A DNA stretch of 64,000 nucleotides, taken from positions 2,872,501-2,936,500 of the forward strand of contig NZ_JQNL01000001.1 of assembly GCF_000745235.1 (NCBI RefSeq), read 5' to 3'. The notes beneath the pieces were generated by a model. The model did no database searches, was not told the DNA's origin, and worked only from the letters and a program-made list of their open reading frames with translations. Both the position numbers and the translations under genes were made by a program. Each line of letters opens with the position of its first letter. Position 1 is the first letter of the stretch. The stretch is from Luteibacter mycovicinus (lineage in GTDB: Bacteria; Pseudomonadota; Gammaproteobacteria; Xanthomonadales; Rhodanobacteraceae). Of the stretch, positions 17,800 to 26,907 are shown in pieces.

Positions 17800-20015
17800 G
17801 CGTGGCCCGCCTTGCGCCGGGTGTCGTCACTGTCGCGGCGCAGGTTGCGCGCTATGGCCTGCCAGGCCCGATCGATCAGCGACACACGTTGCTCCCTCCA
17901 CTCACGCGCTTCGTTCGTGGCGACGAGGCGGGCCAGGCGGGTAAGGTCGATATCGTCGGTACGGCCGCCGCGCTGGTTCACGAACAGGCAGCGGCCGGTG
18001 GCTGGCGAGAACCACGCCAGTTTGCGGCGGGTCTGGCTGCCGTCCGGCTGGGTGAATTCGAACCAGGTACCGAAGCGAAGCGTGGCGAAACCGTCGTAGA
18101 CGCGCCGCGCGGCGCCGTCCATGGGCGTCGGCTCGACGGCGGGGACCGGTTCGCCGTGCGCCGTGCCTTCGCCAAGGCGCGGCCGCTGCTTCAGGCGTAC
18201 GGCCACGTCGGTCGGCGTGAGATCGGCATCGGTCGCTTCGCGTCCCGACGGCTCGAACAGTCCGCCAGCGACCTGCCGCGCTTCCGCGGGATGCATGCCC
18301 AGATGTTCCAGTCCCCGTTCGACTTCGACGCGCAGCTTCTGCACATCGGCGATCGGTCGGCGTCCGAGCAACTGATCGGTGACACCGAGGCAGTGAAGAA
18401 AGGCTTCACCGTTCTCGCCACCACGCAGGATGTGCAGCGCGAGTACGTCGGCCCAGGTGCGTTCCAGCAGGATGCGCAGGACACCGCGTGGCGGCGCGTC
18501 GCCGGTCATGCGCTCACCCATGATCTCGGTGGCGCGCTGGCGCGCCCGCTCGAGACGGTCGCGACCTTCCATCGCTTCGATCTGCCGGCGCTCGGCGACA
18601 TGCGCCTTGCGTGCCAGCATGGCGATCTGCTGCTCGATGTCCGCGCGCCACGCGGGGTCGATTACCTGCGCGTGGCTGGCTTCCACGACGAGTCGCTCGA
18701 GGCGGTCGACCAGTGCCGCATCCGGCTCGCCTTCCGTCGGATCGAGCCAGTGGTGTGCGGCCTCGCTCACCGTGTCGAGCAGCTGGCGCGCCGGATGTTC
18801 GGGCTGGTCGAAGAAGCCGCGATCGTTGACGGCGGCACGCAGCATGGGCCACTGCAGTCCACCCAGGACGGCGCGCGCCGGACTGGCGACGGCGACCTGC
18901 TGGCCCAGGTTCTGGAAGAGGAGGGCGGTGAGTTCCACCGTGTCGCCCTGTTCCTGCGACAGCTCGGCAAGCGGGGAGCCGGCCGGCCGGCTGCGGTTGA
19001 GCTGGGTGAGCAGTTCGTCGCGCAAGGCCTGGGCGCTACGGATTTCCCGCTGCGCCGCGTCGGTGACGTCACTCACGTGACCTTGCAGGGCGAGCAGCGC
19101 GGTCTGCAGTTCGTCGTCGGAGGCCAGACGGCCTGGAGCGAAACCGGCGCCACGTCCCGTCTGCACGCGCGTGGTCAGCAGGTTGCGCAGACTTTCGAGC
19201 ACTCCGATGTGGCCCTCGGCGGTCGCCGTGGGCGCGGCGGATGCATCGTGCGTCGTCGCGGTTGCCGCCGCGGGCTCGCCGGGTTTCGACCGGCGCTCGG
19301 TCGCCGGCGTGGATGCGACGCGCACGTTGGGGTAGACACGGAATCCGGGCAGGATGCCGCGTGTACGGTAGTGCTCGTTGAGGGCTCCGTAGAACGATTC
19401 GCTCTGCGCCAGCACGCGTGCGTCCACCGCGTGGAACAGCAGCAGGCGATGGGCGGTGGTCAACGGCATCGGCTTGACCGCGGCGTTCAGTGCGGCGGCC
19501 AGTGCGCGCGGCCCGGCGGGCAGCGCCTCGCCTTCCAGTGGCGGGGTTCCCGCCAGCACCGCGAGGCGGTAACCCAGTTCGAACAGGCTGCTGGCGCTGC
19601 GCGCTTCACCGCGGGCAGCCATGCTGGCCAGTGCGTCCTCGATTTCCTGCTCTTCGGGATCGACGAGGCTGAGCCCCGTGGTCAGCTGACCGGCCAGAGA
19701 CGGTTTGTGCTCCGCGCTCTCGCCCAGATGGCGGAAGCGCTCCGACAGGCAGGCCGCGAAACGGTTACGGAACGCCGGGCCATCGCGTTCGACGATGGTG
19801 CGGCTCTCGAAGCACGCTTGTTGCTCGAGATGGTTGCGGCTGCTCTCGGCGGACGCGAACAGGCGCCGGTCGAAATCGCGCAGCGACTCCCGCAAGGGCA
19901 TGTCCAGCCACGTCAGGCAAAGCGACAGACCCTGCTGCGCTTCGCGCTCGGCGCGCGGCGACAGGGCGACGGGATGCGGTCCCGTCCGGCCGTACGGCGG
20001 CGTGCCTGGTGTCAT
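17796..20015 (-). CDS. DUF1631 family protein
   Basis: A 739-residue, mostly helical protein of the DUF1631 family, which xanthomonad genomes often label thymidine phosphorylase without evidence. Recognisable stretches include the N-terminal SRNHLEQQACFE region and the central FFDQPEHPARQLLDTV block. The last 110 residues are PilZ-like in pattern (FGTWFEFTQPDG, RKLAWFSPATGRCLFVNQRG). It is coupled by a four-base overlap to a stand-alone PilZ gene, consistent with a c-di-GMP-related role. No enzyme motif is evident. Confidence 0.82.
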   Translation of the reverse strand: MTPGTPPYGRTGPHPVALSPRAEREAQQGLSLCLTWLDMPLRESLRDFDRRLFASAESSRNHLEQQACFESRTIVERDGPAFRNRFAACLSERFRHLGESAEHKPSLAGQLTTGLSLVDPEEQEIEDALASMAARGEARSASSLFELGYRLAVLAGTPPLEGEALPAGPRALAAALNAAVKPMPLTTAHRLLLFHAVDARVLAQSESFYGALNEHYRTRGILPGFRVYPNVRVASTPATERRSKPGEPAAATATTHDASAAPTATAEGHIGVLESLRNLLTTRVQTGRGAGFAPGRLASDDELQTALLALQGHVSDVTDAAQREIRSAQALRDELLTQLNRSRPAGSPLAELSQEQGDTVELTALLFQNLGQQVAVASPARAVLGGLQWPMLRAAVNDRGFFDQPEHPARQLLDTVSEAAHHWLDPTEGEPDAALVDRLERLVVEASHAQVIDPAWRADIEQQIAMLARKAHVAERRQIEAMEGRDRLERARQRATEIMGERMTGDAPPRGVLRILLERTWADVLALHILRGGENGEAFLHCLGVTDQLLGRRPIADVQKLRVEVERGLEHLGMHPAEARQVAGGLFEPSGREATDADLTPTDVAVRLKQRPRLGEGTAHGEPVPAVEPTPMDGAARRVYDGFATLRFGTWFEFTQPDGSQTRRKLAWFSPATGRCLFVNQRGGRTDDIDLTRLARLVATNEAREWREQRVSLIDRAWQAIARNLRRDSDDTRRKAGHA

Positions 20016-20131
20016 GACTTAAGGTCCTCCCCGACCTTCGCAGGAAGTTTAGGTGTGCGGGCGGGTGCGACGCCAGCGAAACCATGGCGGGCTTACGGCT
20101 TACCACTTATGGAGTAGGCGGGCGCTAACCG

Positions 20132-21289
20132 TTACGCCATGAACGCTTCGATCACATCGTTGAGAAAGCGCTGGCCGAGCGCGGTGGTGCGCAGGACCGA
20201 CGGGTCGTCCACCAGCCAGCCGCGCCGGAGGCAGAGCGCAAGACCCTGCGCGATCGTCTCCGGCGGCAGCCCGGTCCGTTGCGTGAAATCGGCCATGGGC
20301 ACGCCATCGATCAGGCGCAACGCATTCAACATGTATTCGAAGGGCAGGTCGTCCGCACCGACGTAGCCGTCGCCACCGATACGCGCCGGCTGACCTGCGG
20401 ACGCGAGATAGGCCGCAGGCAGGCGGGTTTTCCAGCGACGGCGCACGCCGCTGGCGTCGCTGATCTTGCCGTGTGCCCCGGCACCGATGCCGAGGTAGTC
20501 GCCGAAGCGCCAGTAGTTCAGGTTATGCGCGCAACGGCGGCCAGCCTGCGCATAAGCCGACACTTCGTACTGTCCGTAGCCGCCCTCCGCGAGGCGAACC
20601 TCGCAGGCTTCCTGGATCGCCCAGGCGGCATCGTCATCGGGCAGCGGCGGCGGGTTGGCGGCGAACGCCGTATTCGGCTCCAGCGTCAGCTGATAATGCG
20701 AAATATGCGTCGGTGCCAGCGCGATGGCCTTGTCGACATCGTCAAGCGCGCCCGCCAGGTCCTGCTCGGGCAGGGCATACATCAGGTCGATGTTGATATT
20801 GTCCAGTCCGGCGTCCTGCGCGCTGCGCACCGCGTTGGCGGCCTCGCTCGCGGAGTGGATGCGACCCAGACGGTGCAGCTTGGTGTTGTCGAAACTCTGC
20901 ACGCCGAAGGAAATGCGGTTCACGCCCGCGGCGAGGTAGCCGTCGAAGCGGCCGTGCTCGACGGTGCCCGGGTTGGTTTCCAGCGTGACCTCGGCGTCGT
21001 GCGCGAACGCGAAGCGTTCTTTGGCGCCGTCGAGAAACCGGCCAACCAGTTCGGGTGAGAACAGGCTGGGGGTGCCGCCGCCGAAGAACACCGTGCCGAT
21101 CGACCGGCCGTGCAGCGCCTCGCCCATGTCACGCAGATCCGCGTCGAGATCGGCCAGCAGCACGTCGACATACGTCGCGTATTCGGGTGTGCCGCGCACG
21201 CCGTGCGAGTTGAAATCGCAGTACGGGCATTTGCGCACGCACCACGGCATGTGGACGTAAAGCGACAGCGGCGGCGGGATCAGCGTCAT
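20132..21289 (-). CDS. hemW: Radical SAM heme chaperone HemW
   Basis: A 385-residue HemW, a radical SAM protein that binds heme and delivers it to respiratory proteins; it was long mislabelled coproporphyrinogen oxidase. The cluster motif CVRKCPYC with the following DF is near the N-terminus. GGGTPS, TLETNPGTVE, RISFGVQSF and INIDLMYALP follow in family order, and a C-terminal HemN-type domain is present. The cysteine that marks true HemN is absent. Its start overlaps rdgB by four bases. Confidence 0.96.
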   Translation of the reverse strand: MTLIPPPLSLYVHMPWCVRKCPYCDFNSHGVRGTPEYATYVDVLLADLDADLRDMGEALHGRSIGTVFFGGGTPSLFSPELVGRFLDGAKERFAFAHDAEVTLETNPGTVEHGRFDGYLAAGVNRISFGVQSFDNTKLHRLGRIHSASEAANAVRSAQDAGLDNINIDLMYALPEQDLAGALDDVDKAIALAPTHISHYQLTLEPNTAFAANPPPLPDDDAAWAIQEACEVRLAEGGYGQYEVSAYAQAGRRCAHNLNYWRFGDYLGIGAGAHGKISDASGVRRRWKTRLPAAYLASAGQPARIGGDGYVGADDLPFEYMLNALRLIDGVPMADFTQRTGLPPETIAQGLALCLRRGWLVDDPSVLRTTALGQRFLNDVIEAFMA

Positions 21290-21879
21290 GCGAGCTCGGC
21301 GAAGCGCGCCTTCAGCACGTCCAGCGCCTGGCCGCGATGGCTGAGGCGATTCTTCAGGGCGACATCGAGTTCCGCCGCACTGACGTCGTAGCCGTCGGGC
21401 AGGAACAGCGGGTCGTAGCCGAAACCGCCCTCACCGCGTGGCGCCTCGAGAATGCGCCCATACCAGCGGCCTTCGGCGATCAGCGGCGCGGGGTCGTCCG
21501 CATGACGCAGCACCACCAGCACGGCGATGAAATACGCCGTGCGCTTGTCGGACGGCACGCCGTCGAGCTCGCGCAGCAGCTTCGCGTTGTTGGCGGCGCT
21601 GTCGCCGTGCGTGCCGGCATAGCGTGCGGCGTACAGGCCCGGGGCACCGTCCAGCGCGTCGACGCAGATGCCCGAATCGTCGGCCAGCGCGGGCAGTCCG
21701 GTGATACGCGCCGCGTGGCGCGCCTTGATCAGCGCATTCTCGACGAAGGTCAGGCCGGTCTCGTCCGCGTCGCTGACACCGAGGCTGGTCTGCGCGACCA
21801 GTTCGACACCGCTGCCGGCGAGCAGCTGTTCCAGTTCCACGACCTTGCCGGCATTACCGGATGCAAGTACGAAACGCAT
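21286..21879 (-). CDS. rdgB: XTP/dITP diphosphatase (RdgB/HAM1)
   Basis: A 197-residue house-cleaning pyrophosphatase that hydrolyses ITP, dITP and XTP to keep deaminated purines out of nucleic acids. The N-terminal FVLASGNAGKVVELEQLL, the TFVENALIKARHAA helix, ADDSGICVDALDGAPGLYAARYAG and the late FGYDPLFLP motif are intact. It lies between a GNAT gene and hemW, with a four-base overlap with hemW and a three-base gap after the GNAT gene. Confidence 0.97.
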   Translation of the reverse strand: MRFVLASGNAGKVVELEQLLAGSGVELVAQTSLGVSDADETGLTFVENALIKARHAARITGLPALADDSGICVDALDGAPGLYAARYAGTHGDSAANNAKLLRELDGVPSDKRTAYFIAVLVVLRHADDPAPLIAEGRWYGRILEAPRGEGGFGYDPLFLPDGYDVSAAELDVALKNRLSHRGQALDVLKARFAELA

Positions 21880-21882
21880 GGG

Positions 21883-22395
21883 TCAGAGGTCTCCGGCCGT
21901 GAACTCGGGAGCGTAGTCCACGCGTCCGCGATAGCCGGTCAGTCCCTCGATCGTCAGCGGCAGCACCTGAAACGCGTTGCCGCCCTCGGACGCATCGTGC
22001 AGACCATGCGCGGACGCCTTGCCGAAGCCGAACGTCGTGTAATACGCGGGCGAGCCCAGCACGAATATCGCTCGCGCGTCCTGCACGAAGCACGCGCCGA
22101 TGCCTTCCTCGATCAGCGCATGGCCGATGCCCTGGCGCTGGTGGTCGGGGTGCACGGCGACGGGGGCCAGGCCCAGCGACTTCCCGTCGTCGCCTTCTTC
22201 GATCGAGACCGGCGACAGCAGCACGTGACCGATCACCGTGTCCTCGTCATCGACGGCGACCAGTGACACCGTGGCGCGGCCGGCGTCGACCAGCTTGCGC
22301 ACCAGTGTCGCCTCCGCGTCGCGCCCGAAGGCGGCGCGGTGGATGGCGACGATGGCGTCGAGATCGGCGGCCGTGGCGGCACGGACCTCGGTCAT
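21883..22395 (-). CDS. GNAT family N-acetyltransferase (YhbS-like)
   Basis: A 170-residue GNAT enzyme. The acetyl-CoA pyrophosphate loop is visible as [14 protein letters not shown] after the beta-4 strand LAPVAVHPD, and the YhbS-like continuation [14 protein letters not shown] follows. The acceptor substrate is unknown. It sits inside the rph-rdgB-hemW run, overlapping rph by four bases. Confidence 0.88.
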   Translation of the reverse strand: MTEVRAATAADLDAIVAIHRAAFGRDAEATLVRKLVDAGRATVSLVAVDDEDTVIGHVLLSPVSIEEGDDGKSLGLAPVAVHPDHQRQGIGHALIEEGIGACFVQDARAIFVLGSPAYYTTFGFGKASAHGLHDASEGGNAFQVLPLTIEGLTGYRGRVDYAPEFTAGDL

Positions 22396-23123
22396 GGGGC
22401 CGTCTCCAGTGCGGCGCGCTGCGCGGCCACCAGTTCGTCGATGCCCTTGGCGGCCAGGTCGAGCAGCGCGTTCATCTCGTCACGGCGGAACGCGTGGCCC
22501 TCGGCCGTACCCTGCACCTCGATAAAGCCGCCACCGTCGTTCATGACGACGTTCATGTCGGTATCGCAGTTGGAGTCTTCGGGGTAGTCGAGATCCAGCA
22601 CCGGCACGCCGTTGTAAACGCCTACCGACACGGCGGCGATGGCGCCGAGAATCGGGTTGCGCTTGATCGCATTGCGCTTCGTCAGTGTCGCGACCGCATC
22701 GACCAGGGCTACGTAGGCACCCGTAATGGCGGCCGTGCGCGTGCCGCCGTCGGCCTGGATCACGTCGCAGTCCAGCGTGATGACGCGTTCGCCGAGGGCG
22801 GCGCGGTCGACGCAGGCGCGCAGGGAGCGGCCGATCAGGCGCTGGATTTCCATGGTGCGGCCGCCCTGGCCACCGCGCGCGGCTTCGCGCTGCGTGCGGT
22901 CGGTGGTGGCGCGGGGCAGCATGCCGTACTCGGCGGTGACCCAGCCCTCGCCCTTGCCGCGCAGCCAGGGTGGGACGCGCTCTTCGATCGACGCGGTGCA
23001 CAGCACCTTGGTGTCGCCAAAGGACACGAGGACGGAGCCCTCGGCGTGGCGGGTGTAGTGGCGTTCGATGGTGACGGGGCGCAGCTGGTCGGCTGCGCGT
23101 CCGCTCGGGCGGGAGAAAGTCAT
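22392..23123 (-). CDS. rph: Ribonuclease PH
   Basis: A 243-residue phosphorolytic 3'-5' exoribonuclease that trims tRNA precursors. It starts with the family signature [13 protein letters not shown]. The [28 protein letters not shown] block, the RSLRACVD helix and the [21 protein letters not shown] block are intact. It heads the minus-strand operon rph-GNAT-rdgB-hemW and is divergent from yicC, the arrangement also common in E. coli relatives. Confidence 0.97.
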   Translation of the reverse strand: MTFSRPSGRAADQLRPVTIERHYTRHAEGSVLVSFGDTKVLCTASIEERVPPWLRGKGEGWVTAEYGMLPRATTDRTQREAARGGQGGRTMEIQRLIGRSLRACVDRAALGERVITLDCDVIQADGGTRTAAITGAYVALVDAVATLTKRNAIKRNPILGAIAAVSVGVYNGVPVLDLDYPEDSNCDTDMNVVMNDGGGFIEVQGTAEGHAFRRDEMNALLDLAAKGIDELVAAQRAALETAP

Positions 23124-23198
23124 GGAGGGCCTGATTTGGGCGCGGGCGGTGGGTCAGTTTACCATTGCGCCCTTTCCTCCAGCGCAAGCGAGCCTTCG

Positions 23199-24062
23199 AT
23201 GATCCGCAGCATGACCGCTTACGCCTCCGCCGAGCGCGCCGGCCCGTCCGGCACGCTCACCTGCGAGCTGCGTACCGTGAACCACCGGTACCTCGAGATC
23301 AGCCCCCGGCTGCCCGAGGACATGCGCGGCTTCGAGAGCGCCCTGCGCGAGCGGATCGGCGCCCGGCTGTCCCGTGGCAAGGTCGATATCACGGTGCGCC
23401 TGCGCGCCGAGGCCGGTGCGGCGGAAGGCCCGCAGGTCAACGGCGCGGTGCTGGCGCGCCTGTCCGAGCTGGCGCTGGACTTCGAGCAGCGCTTCCCGCG
23501 GATGACCATCGAGTTCACGGAACTGCTCCGCTTCCCGGGCGTGCTCCAGCAGCCGGAAACCGACGCCGATGCCCTGCAGGTCGCCCTGCTGGACGTGCTC
23601 GAGCGAGCCCTGGTTGCCCTCAACGACACCCGCGCCCGTGAAGGCCAGAAGCTGGGCGAGATGCTGAAAGAACGTCTGGACGGCATCGAAAAGATCGTGG
23701 CCGACGTCCGCGTCTGGCTGCCCGAAATTCAGGCGGCCTTGCGTGCCCGCCTCGAGGGGCGGCTTGCCGACATCCGGCAGCCGGTGGAGCCGGGCCGTCT
23801 GGAGCAGGAACTGGTGCTGCAGATCACCCGCGTCGACGTGGACGAAGAGCTGGATCGCCTGACCACCCATATCGCCGAGGCACGTCGCGTGCTGGCGCTG
23901 AAGGAGCCGGTCGGCCGTCGTCTCGACTTCCTCATGCAGGAATTCAACCGCGAAGCGAATACGCTCGGGTCGAAATCGGTCGATTCGCGTACGACGAACG
24001 CCGCCGTCGAGCTCAAGGTGTTGATCGAGCAGATGCGTGAGCAGGTGCAGAACATCGAATGA
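23199..24062 (+). CDS. yicC: YicC/YloC family endoribonuclease
   Basis: A 287-residue YicC protein. The start MIRSMTAYA matches the family N-terminus and so fixes the ATG at 23199. The ELRTVNHRYLEISPRLPE segment and the C-terminal RLDFLMQEFNREANTLGSK signature are intact. E. coli YicC is an endoribonuclease that affects the small RNA RyhB. It is divergent from rph and overlaps the next gene by four bases. In E. coli relatives it is often near gmk, but here gmk is about 10.4 kb downstream. Confidence 0.95.
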   Translation: MIRSMTAYASAERAGPSGTLTCELRTVNHRYLEISPRLPEDMRGFESALRERIGARLSRGKVDITVRLRAEAGAAEGPQVNGAVLARLSELALDFEQRFPRMTIEFTELLRFPGVLQQPETDADALQVALLDVLERALVALNDTRAREGQKLGEMLKERLDGIEKIVADVRVWLPEIQAALRARLEGRLADIRQPVEPGRLEQELVLQITRVDVDEELDRLTTHIAEARRVLALKEPVGRRLDFLMQEFNREANTLGSKSVDSRTTNAAVELKVLIEQMREQVQNIE

Positions 24063-24994
24063 GCCACCCCACCATGAATACCCCTGCATACCCCGTCGGC
24101 ACGCCCGGTCAGCCCTGGAACGCATGTGACGTTGCCGCCTGGCGCGCGCGTCAGGTGAAGACGCGCACCTATGCGGACGACGTCCTGCGTGCCATTGAGC
24201 CGCTGCGCGAACGTTTCGATGTGAGCGAATACGGCCGCCTCATGTATGCGGAAGGCGAATACCCGCTGCTGGCGATCCGTAGCCGTGGCTGGAACGACCA
24301 GCTTCCCGTTTTGCTCGTCACCGGTGGCGTACACGGATACGAGACCAGTGGCGTCGAAGGCGCGCTGCAGTTCGTGCGTGAGCATGGCGACGATTACGCC
24401 GGTCATGCCAACCTTCTGGTCGTGCCTTGCGTGAGCCCGTGGGCCTATGAGCGCATCCTGCGCTGGAACCCGGAAGCGATCGACCCCAACCGCAACTTCG
24501 TCGTCGACAGCCCGGCGGCGGAGTCGGCCGCGCTGGTCGAACTGCTGGCGCCGCTCGTCGATGCCGTGCTGGTGCACATCGATCTGCACGAGACCACCGA
24601 CTCCGACGAGTCGGAATTCCGCCCGGCACTGGCCGCGCGCGATGGCGTCGATTACGAGCCGGGTGAGATCCCCGACGGGTTCTACCTCGTCGACGATTCA
24701 GGCAACCCGCAGCCGGCGTTCCAGAACGCCATCATCGAGGCGGTCGCCAAGGTCACCCATATCGCACCCGCCGATGCGCAGGGCGAAATCATCGGCTCGC
24801 CGGTCGTCGCACCGGGCGTGATCGAATACGACGTCAAAAAACTCGGGCTCTGCGCAGGCATCACCAACGCCCGCTATGTCACGACCACCGAGGTCTATCC
24901 GGACAGCCCGCGCGCGACGCCTCAGCAGTGCAACGATGCCCAGGTGGCGGCGGTGCGTGCGGCCTTCGACTACGCGCTGGCGCATCAGGCATGA
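24059..24994 (+). CDS. M14 family metallocarboxypeptidase
   Basis: A 311-residue zinc carboxypeptidase-like protein without a signal peptide. Zinc ligands are suggested by GGVHGYETSG (His and Glu of the HxxE motif) and by the later His in VHIDLHETT. DPNRNF carries the substrate-binding Asn-Arg pair. It may act on peptides or, like the AstE/AspA branch, on small amides. Its ATG overlaps the yicC stop (ATGA), so it is translated from the yicC message. It marks the left end of the accessory stretch before gmk. Confidence 0.82.
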   Translation: MSHPTMNTPAYPVGTPGQPWNACDVAAWRARQVKTRTYADDVLRAIEPLRERFDVSEYGRLMYAEGEYPLLAIRSRGWNDQLPVLLVTGGVHGYETSGVEGALQFVREHGDDYAGHANLLVVPCVSPWAYERILRWNPEAIDPNRNFVVDSPAAESAALVELLAPLVDAVLVHIDLHETTDSDESEFRPALAARDGVDYEPGEIPDGFYLVDDSGNPQPAFQNAIIEAVAKVTHIAPADAQGEIIGSPVVAPGVIEYDVKKLGLCAGITNARYVTTTEVYPDSPRATPQQCNDAQVAAVRAAFDYALAHQA

Positions 24995-25006
24995 AGCAAT
25001 CGGCGC

Positions 25007-25432
25007 TCAGAAGGTCGCCATCAGCTGCGCGCCGATAGCCACCGCATCCGGCTCGTGCCGGCAGGCCGGGGAAGGGGCCCCGATACATCGCATCGAGCGA
25101 ATACCAGCGGGTGATCCGGGCGCTATGGCGGTCGGCCCACATCCACTCGGCCGCCATGGTCAGCCCGCGGCGTGTGTCTCCTGGCTCGTGGAAAACCTTC
25201 TGAGACCCGATCGCGTAGAACCCGGATCGGCCGCTCACGCGTCCCGCTTGTCCTTCGCGCGCCACCCGCGACGTATCCAGATAGCCGCTGAGCTTAAGTT
25301 CATCCGCCTCGGGCCGACCGGGTGCGATGAAGTGGATGTCCAATTCCAGCGGCAGCATGGCCCCGGTCGATCGCCGAGCGTGATGTGCATCGAGCCCGAC
25401 GCCCACGTCGTCAACTTGCCGAGGTCGAGGTA
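25007..25432 (-). pseudogene. Decayed OprB-type carbohydrate porin fragment
   Basis: The minus strand keeps pieces of an OprB-like outer-membrane porin in different frames. One piece reads LDLGKLTTWASGSMH (about 25386-25427), as in the N-terminal OprB strand pattern. A second runs from about 25358 with LKLSGYLDT, GFYAIGSQKVF and RWYSLDAMYRGPFPGLP. A third, after a frame change near 25047, reads EPDAVAIGAQLMATF before a stop at 25007-25009. The middle of a 400-plus-residue porin is missing and there is at least one frameshift. The call rests on remembered family patterns. Confidence 0.55.
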
Positions 25433-25659
25433 GCAGAGGTGCTGAAGCTGCTGGAGGTGCTACATTCTGCCGTGCCAAAGCGACAATTTACCGCTGCGTC
25501 GGCGTGCAAACACCTGCGAATCGGGCAAACCAGCGCTGTCCGCGCAGCAAGCTGGGCCGCCGGTCTGGGCAAAGCCTACTCACAGCATCGGCCGACGCTG
25601 GTCGTTCAGAACTTTACTCACACGCATGCTCAGCCGATCACTTCACGGACGGCGGGGCC
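25433..25659. other. Intergenic stretch, no gene seen
   Basis: The 227 bases between the porin remnant and the two-gene module hold no convincing gene, RNA or repeat. The promoter of the module must lie here or further upstream, but no clear -35/-10 pair stands out. Confidence 0.5.
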
Positions 25660-26223
25660 ATGATTCCGGCATTCGATTTCTCGGGCGTCCTTCCGCCCTA
25701 TACAGGCAGCGCCCAGGCGATAGATGGGCGCTCTCCGTATCCGGTGAGCCTCCGTGAAGTTCACGAGCGACTGGCTACGTCTCCTGCCCGAAAAGAGCTA
25801 TTCGACGGCCTTTTGCGCTATCGCGAAGCCCTCCGAGGCTTCGGCATCGTCGACGGTTTCCAGTGGCTCGACGGCAGCTTCGTCGAAGACGTCGAGCGAA
25901 CCGAAAATCGTTGTCCGCGCGACATCGATGTCGTCACGTTCGCGCGTCGCCCGCGCCATCTCCGGCGAGACGAAGCCTGGTGGACGGCGATGGATGAGCG
26001 CGGCGACCTGTTCGCGGCGCATCGGACCAAGCTGATGTTCCGATGTGATGCCTATTGCATCGACCTCGATTCACGATCATTGTGGCTCATGCGCCAGATA
26101 ACCTATTGGCACGGACTGTTCTCACACCGTCGTGAAAGCAATCGATGGAAGGGCATGCTTCAGGTCGATCTTGTCGATTCTGGTGAGCTCGCCTTAGCAA
26201 CGAAAGGATTAAATAGTGAGTAA
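25660..26223 (+). CDS. DUF6932-like nucleotidyltransferase-fold protein
   Basis: A 187-residue protein. It begins MIPAFDFSGVLPPY, like the MIPxFNxxGxLPPG start of DUF6932 proteins, and then has a helical stretch. Next comes WLDGSFVEDVE, followed by RCPRDIDVVTF, which reads as a GS..(D)xD nucleotidyltransferase-fold metal site. Such proteins could transfer nucleotides to a partner or to RNA, but no activity is known to me for this family. It overlaps the next gene by eight bases. Sampled base composition is lower in G+C than the flanks (28 of 60 bases in 26161-26220). Confidence 0.65.
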   Translation: MIPAFDFSGVLPPYTGSAQAIDGRSPYPVSLREVHERLATSPARKELFDGLLRYREALRGFGIVDGFQWLDGSFVEDVERTENRCPRDIDVVTFARRPRHLRRDEAWWTAMDERGDLFAAHRTKLMFRCDAYCIDLDSRSLWLMRQITYWHGLFSHRRESNRWKGMLQVDLVDSGELALATKGLNSE

Positions 26224-26857
26224 CTTCTCAAACATAGAGTGGCTACGCGCCGACCTTGGAGCGGCACGCGACATGCTTCGGTCTGCTCGCGCCTATCGTG
26301 ACCCGCTAGCCATCTTGCAATACAAATGCAGGATAGAGGCGATCGAGGCGGACCTCGAAGCGGCGCTCAACGAAAAAAGTGAGACCGCTACCGCGACAAT
26401 TTTCTTCGGCGGCCGTCCGCTTGTCGGATCCAGAGGCGTGGATATTCTCTTCGCGAGTAAGGCTCTTGAGCTCTTCCAGCAGGTATTGCTTGCCCAGTGC
26501 GCAGGCGACCGTAGTGCTATGCGAGACAGCGCCCTGCTCATGGTGACGGGCTTTGACAGAAGCTCGATGAGCTTTCAGCTTGAGGAGGAGGCAGCGCCGG
26601 GAATGATGGCAACGGGGCTAGCGGACTCCCTCGATCAACTTAGCCAAACTCTTGCGCTGTGCGCTGGACCTGGGGATGAGTGGCGTGCGATGTTGGCTCG
26701 GGTCGACGAAGGGCTATACAGCATGCTTCAGGAATGGTTTGTCTTCCTCGATAGTGCCGATGCCTCCGTCAGAATCATTCAACGGATGCGCGATTGTGAT
26801 CTCAGTCGCGAAGGCGTGGCACTCGCTCGCGAACGACTGAGCCACGCCTCACGGTAA
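26216..26857 (+). CDS. Unrecognised partner of the nucleotidyltransferase-like gene
   Basis: A 213-residue protein I do not recognise. The first 55 residues look helical and charged, possibly a coiled coil (RDPLAILQYKCRIEAIEADLEAAL). A Gly-rich turn FFGGRPLVGSRGVD follows, then a helix, a beta-rich part around MSFQLEEEA and C-terminal helices. There is no signal peptide or membrane segment. The GTG at 26216 is preferred because AAAGGA lies seven bases upstream, giving an eight-base overlap with the previous gene and probable translational coupling. The pair looks like a two-component module such as a toxin-antitoxin or defence unit; that is inference only. Confidence 0.6.
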   Translation: MSNFSNIEWLRADLGAARDMLRSARAYRDPLAILQYKCRIEAIEADLEAALNEKSETATATIFFGGRPLVGSRGVDILFASKALELFQQVLLAQCAGDRSAMRDSALLMVTGFDRSSMSFQLEEEAAPGMMATGLADSLDQLSQTLALCAGPGDEWRAMLARVDEGLYSMLQEWFVFLDSADASVRIIQRMRDCDLSREGVALARERLSHASR

Positions 26858-26907
26858 CAGGGTTGGCTCCCACCGGCTCTACCGGCCGCCACGGGTTACT
26901 TCGTGCG

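Noticed and set aside
17748-20117. 789-codon open frame on the plus strand opposite the DUF1631 gene
   Set aside because: Antisense shadow caused by high third-position G+C; no motif or start signal.
22263-23198. Long N-terminal extension of yicC
   Set aside because: It runs antisense through rph; the MIRSMTAYA start at 23199 matches the family exactly.
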